Shown one piece after another: positions 63,713 through 64,000 of a DNA stretch of 64,000 nucleotides. Source of the stretch: Patagioenas fasciata (Eukaryota > Chordata > Aves > Columbiformes > Columbidae). How positions within the stretch are numbered: the first letter of the stretch is position 1; the number at the start of each line of letters is the position of its first letter. The stretch covers positions 19,950,488 to 20,014,487 of the forward strand of contig NC_092559.1 in the NCBI RefSeq assembly GCF_037038585.1, read 5' to 3'. A program made the position numbers and the translations under genes. The notes beneath the pieces were generated by a model that did not search any database, was not told where the DNA came from, and saw nothing but the letters and a program-made list of their open reading frames with translations.

Positions 63713-64000
63713 CTAATGTAGGTTCTTTCTGATTTAGCATGTTTTTTGGGTCACACATGCAAAGTGTTTCATCACAGGGTAAATTTGGGCTGCACCACTT
63801 AGATATAAGTGATTCATCACATACAATACTTTTGACAATTGGTTTTGTGGTGTTTTCCCTACTTCTCCCCCCTTTTTGTTTAAAAAAAAGAGAAAAAACA
63901 AAAACAAAAAACCAGTTAAGAATCAGATATGTGCACTGGACCTTGACTATGTACTCAAAATCACAAATCAAATTTAGAGGTTCCTCCTTAAAAAGCTCTA
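63713..64000 (-). pseudogene. Betaretrovirus-like RNase H and downstream fragment
   Basis: Minus strand: EEPLNL and ICDFEYIVKV (RNase H, 63940-64000), an A/T-rich stretch, then LNQKEPT. Homologous to 57750-57985 of the nested provirus including the same interruption after EYIVKV. Cut by the window edge. Confidence 0.72.

Overview
The window reads as a stretch of bird genome from the female-specific W chromosome. Two observations support this. First, 23472-24559 carries exons 2 and 3 of a HINT-family gene whose catalytic histidines are mostly replaced, which is the signature of the W-linked HINTW gene. Second, almost everything else is endogenous retrovirus (ERV) or CR1 LINE, the makeup expected of an avian W. 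The species cannot be named from the sequence. There is one 100-base assembly gap (43397-43496). No RNA gene, CRISPR or prokaryotic feature was seen. LTR family letters (LTR-A to LTR-N) are my own labels and are not database names.

Layout. 1-1553: internally deleted CR1. 1859-6411: minus-strand ERV pieces (RT, an LTR flanked by inverted copies of its own 3' end, env TM, a 1.7-kb LTR region and a zinc-knuckle reading frame beside it). 6421-9444: LTR-A fragment, then a plus-strand betaretrovirus-like ERV (gag zinc knuckles, dUTPase-protease, RT, RNase H). 9413-13598: a mosaic of duplicated and inverted blocks holding a CR1 piece, LTR-B with a tRNA-Trp primer site, half of LTR-H, gag capsid and integrase. 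13599-20010: minus-strand betaretrovirus-like pieces with LTR-D and LTR-C. 20011-22196: minus-strand gammaretrovirus-like provirus with LTR-K. 22360-22891: solo LTR-A. 22898-24740: HINTW-like intron, exons and 3' end, the only host gene visible. 24971-25603: solo LTR-E. 25604-30905: near full-length CR1 interrupted by a solo LTR-A. 31402-32288: solo LTR-H. 32598-34581: two CR1 pieces. 34582-39990: LTR-B with a nested LTR-C, gamma-like pol, LTR-D and a chimeric LTR. 39990-42100: the best-preserved CR1. 42106-43396: gag leader and LTR-F. 43497-47176: minus-strand provirus with paired LTR-I and an initiator-tRNA-Met primer site. 47756-48489: solo LTR-F. 48647-60455: a complete but decayed provirus with paired LTR-G, broken by a solo LTR-C and by a second nested provirus. 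60456-63254: CR1. 63255-64000: LTR-J and an RNase H fragment.

Nothing here forms an operon or pathway. The retroviral genes are related only by descent: gag, pro, pol and env pieces of at least five ERV lineages, nearly all with stops or frameshifts. Several insertions are dated relative to each other by clean target-site duplications. The points most worth following up are the HINTW-like exons with altered active-site residues, a tandem stem-loop array inside LTR-H, a zinc-knuckle reading frame next to a long LTR, and large perfect or near-perfect duplications that are either recent W rearrangements or assembly artefacts.
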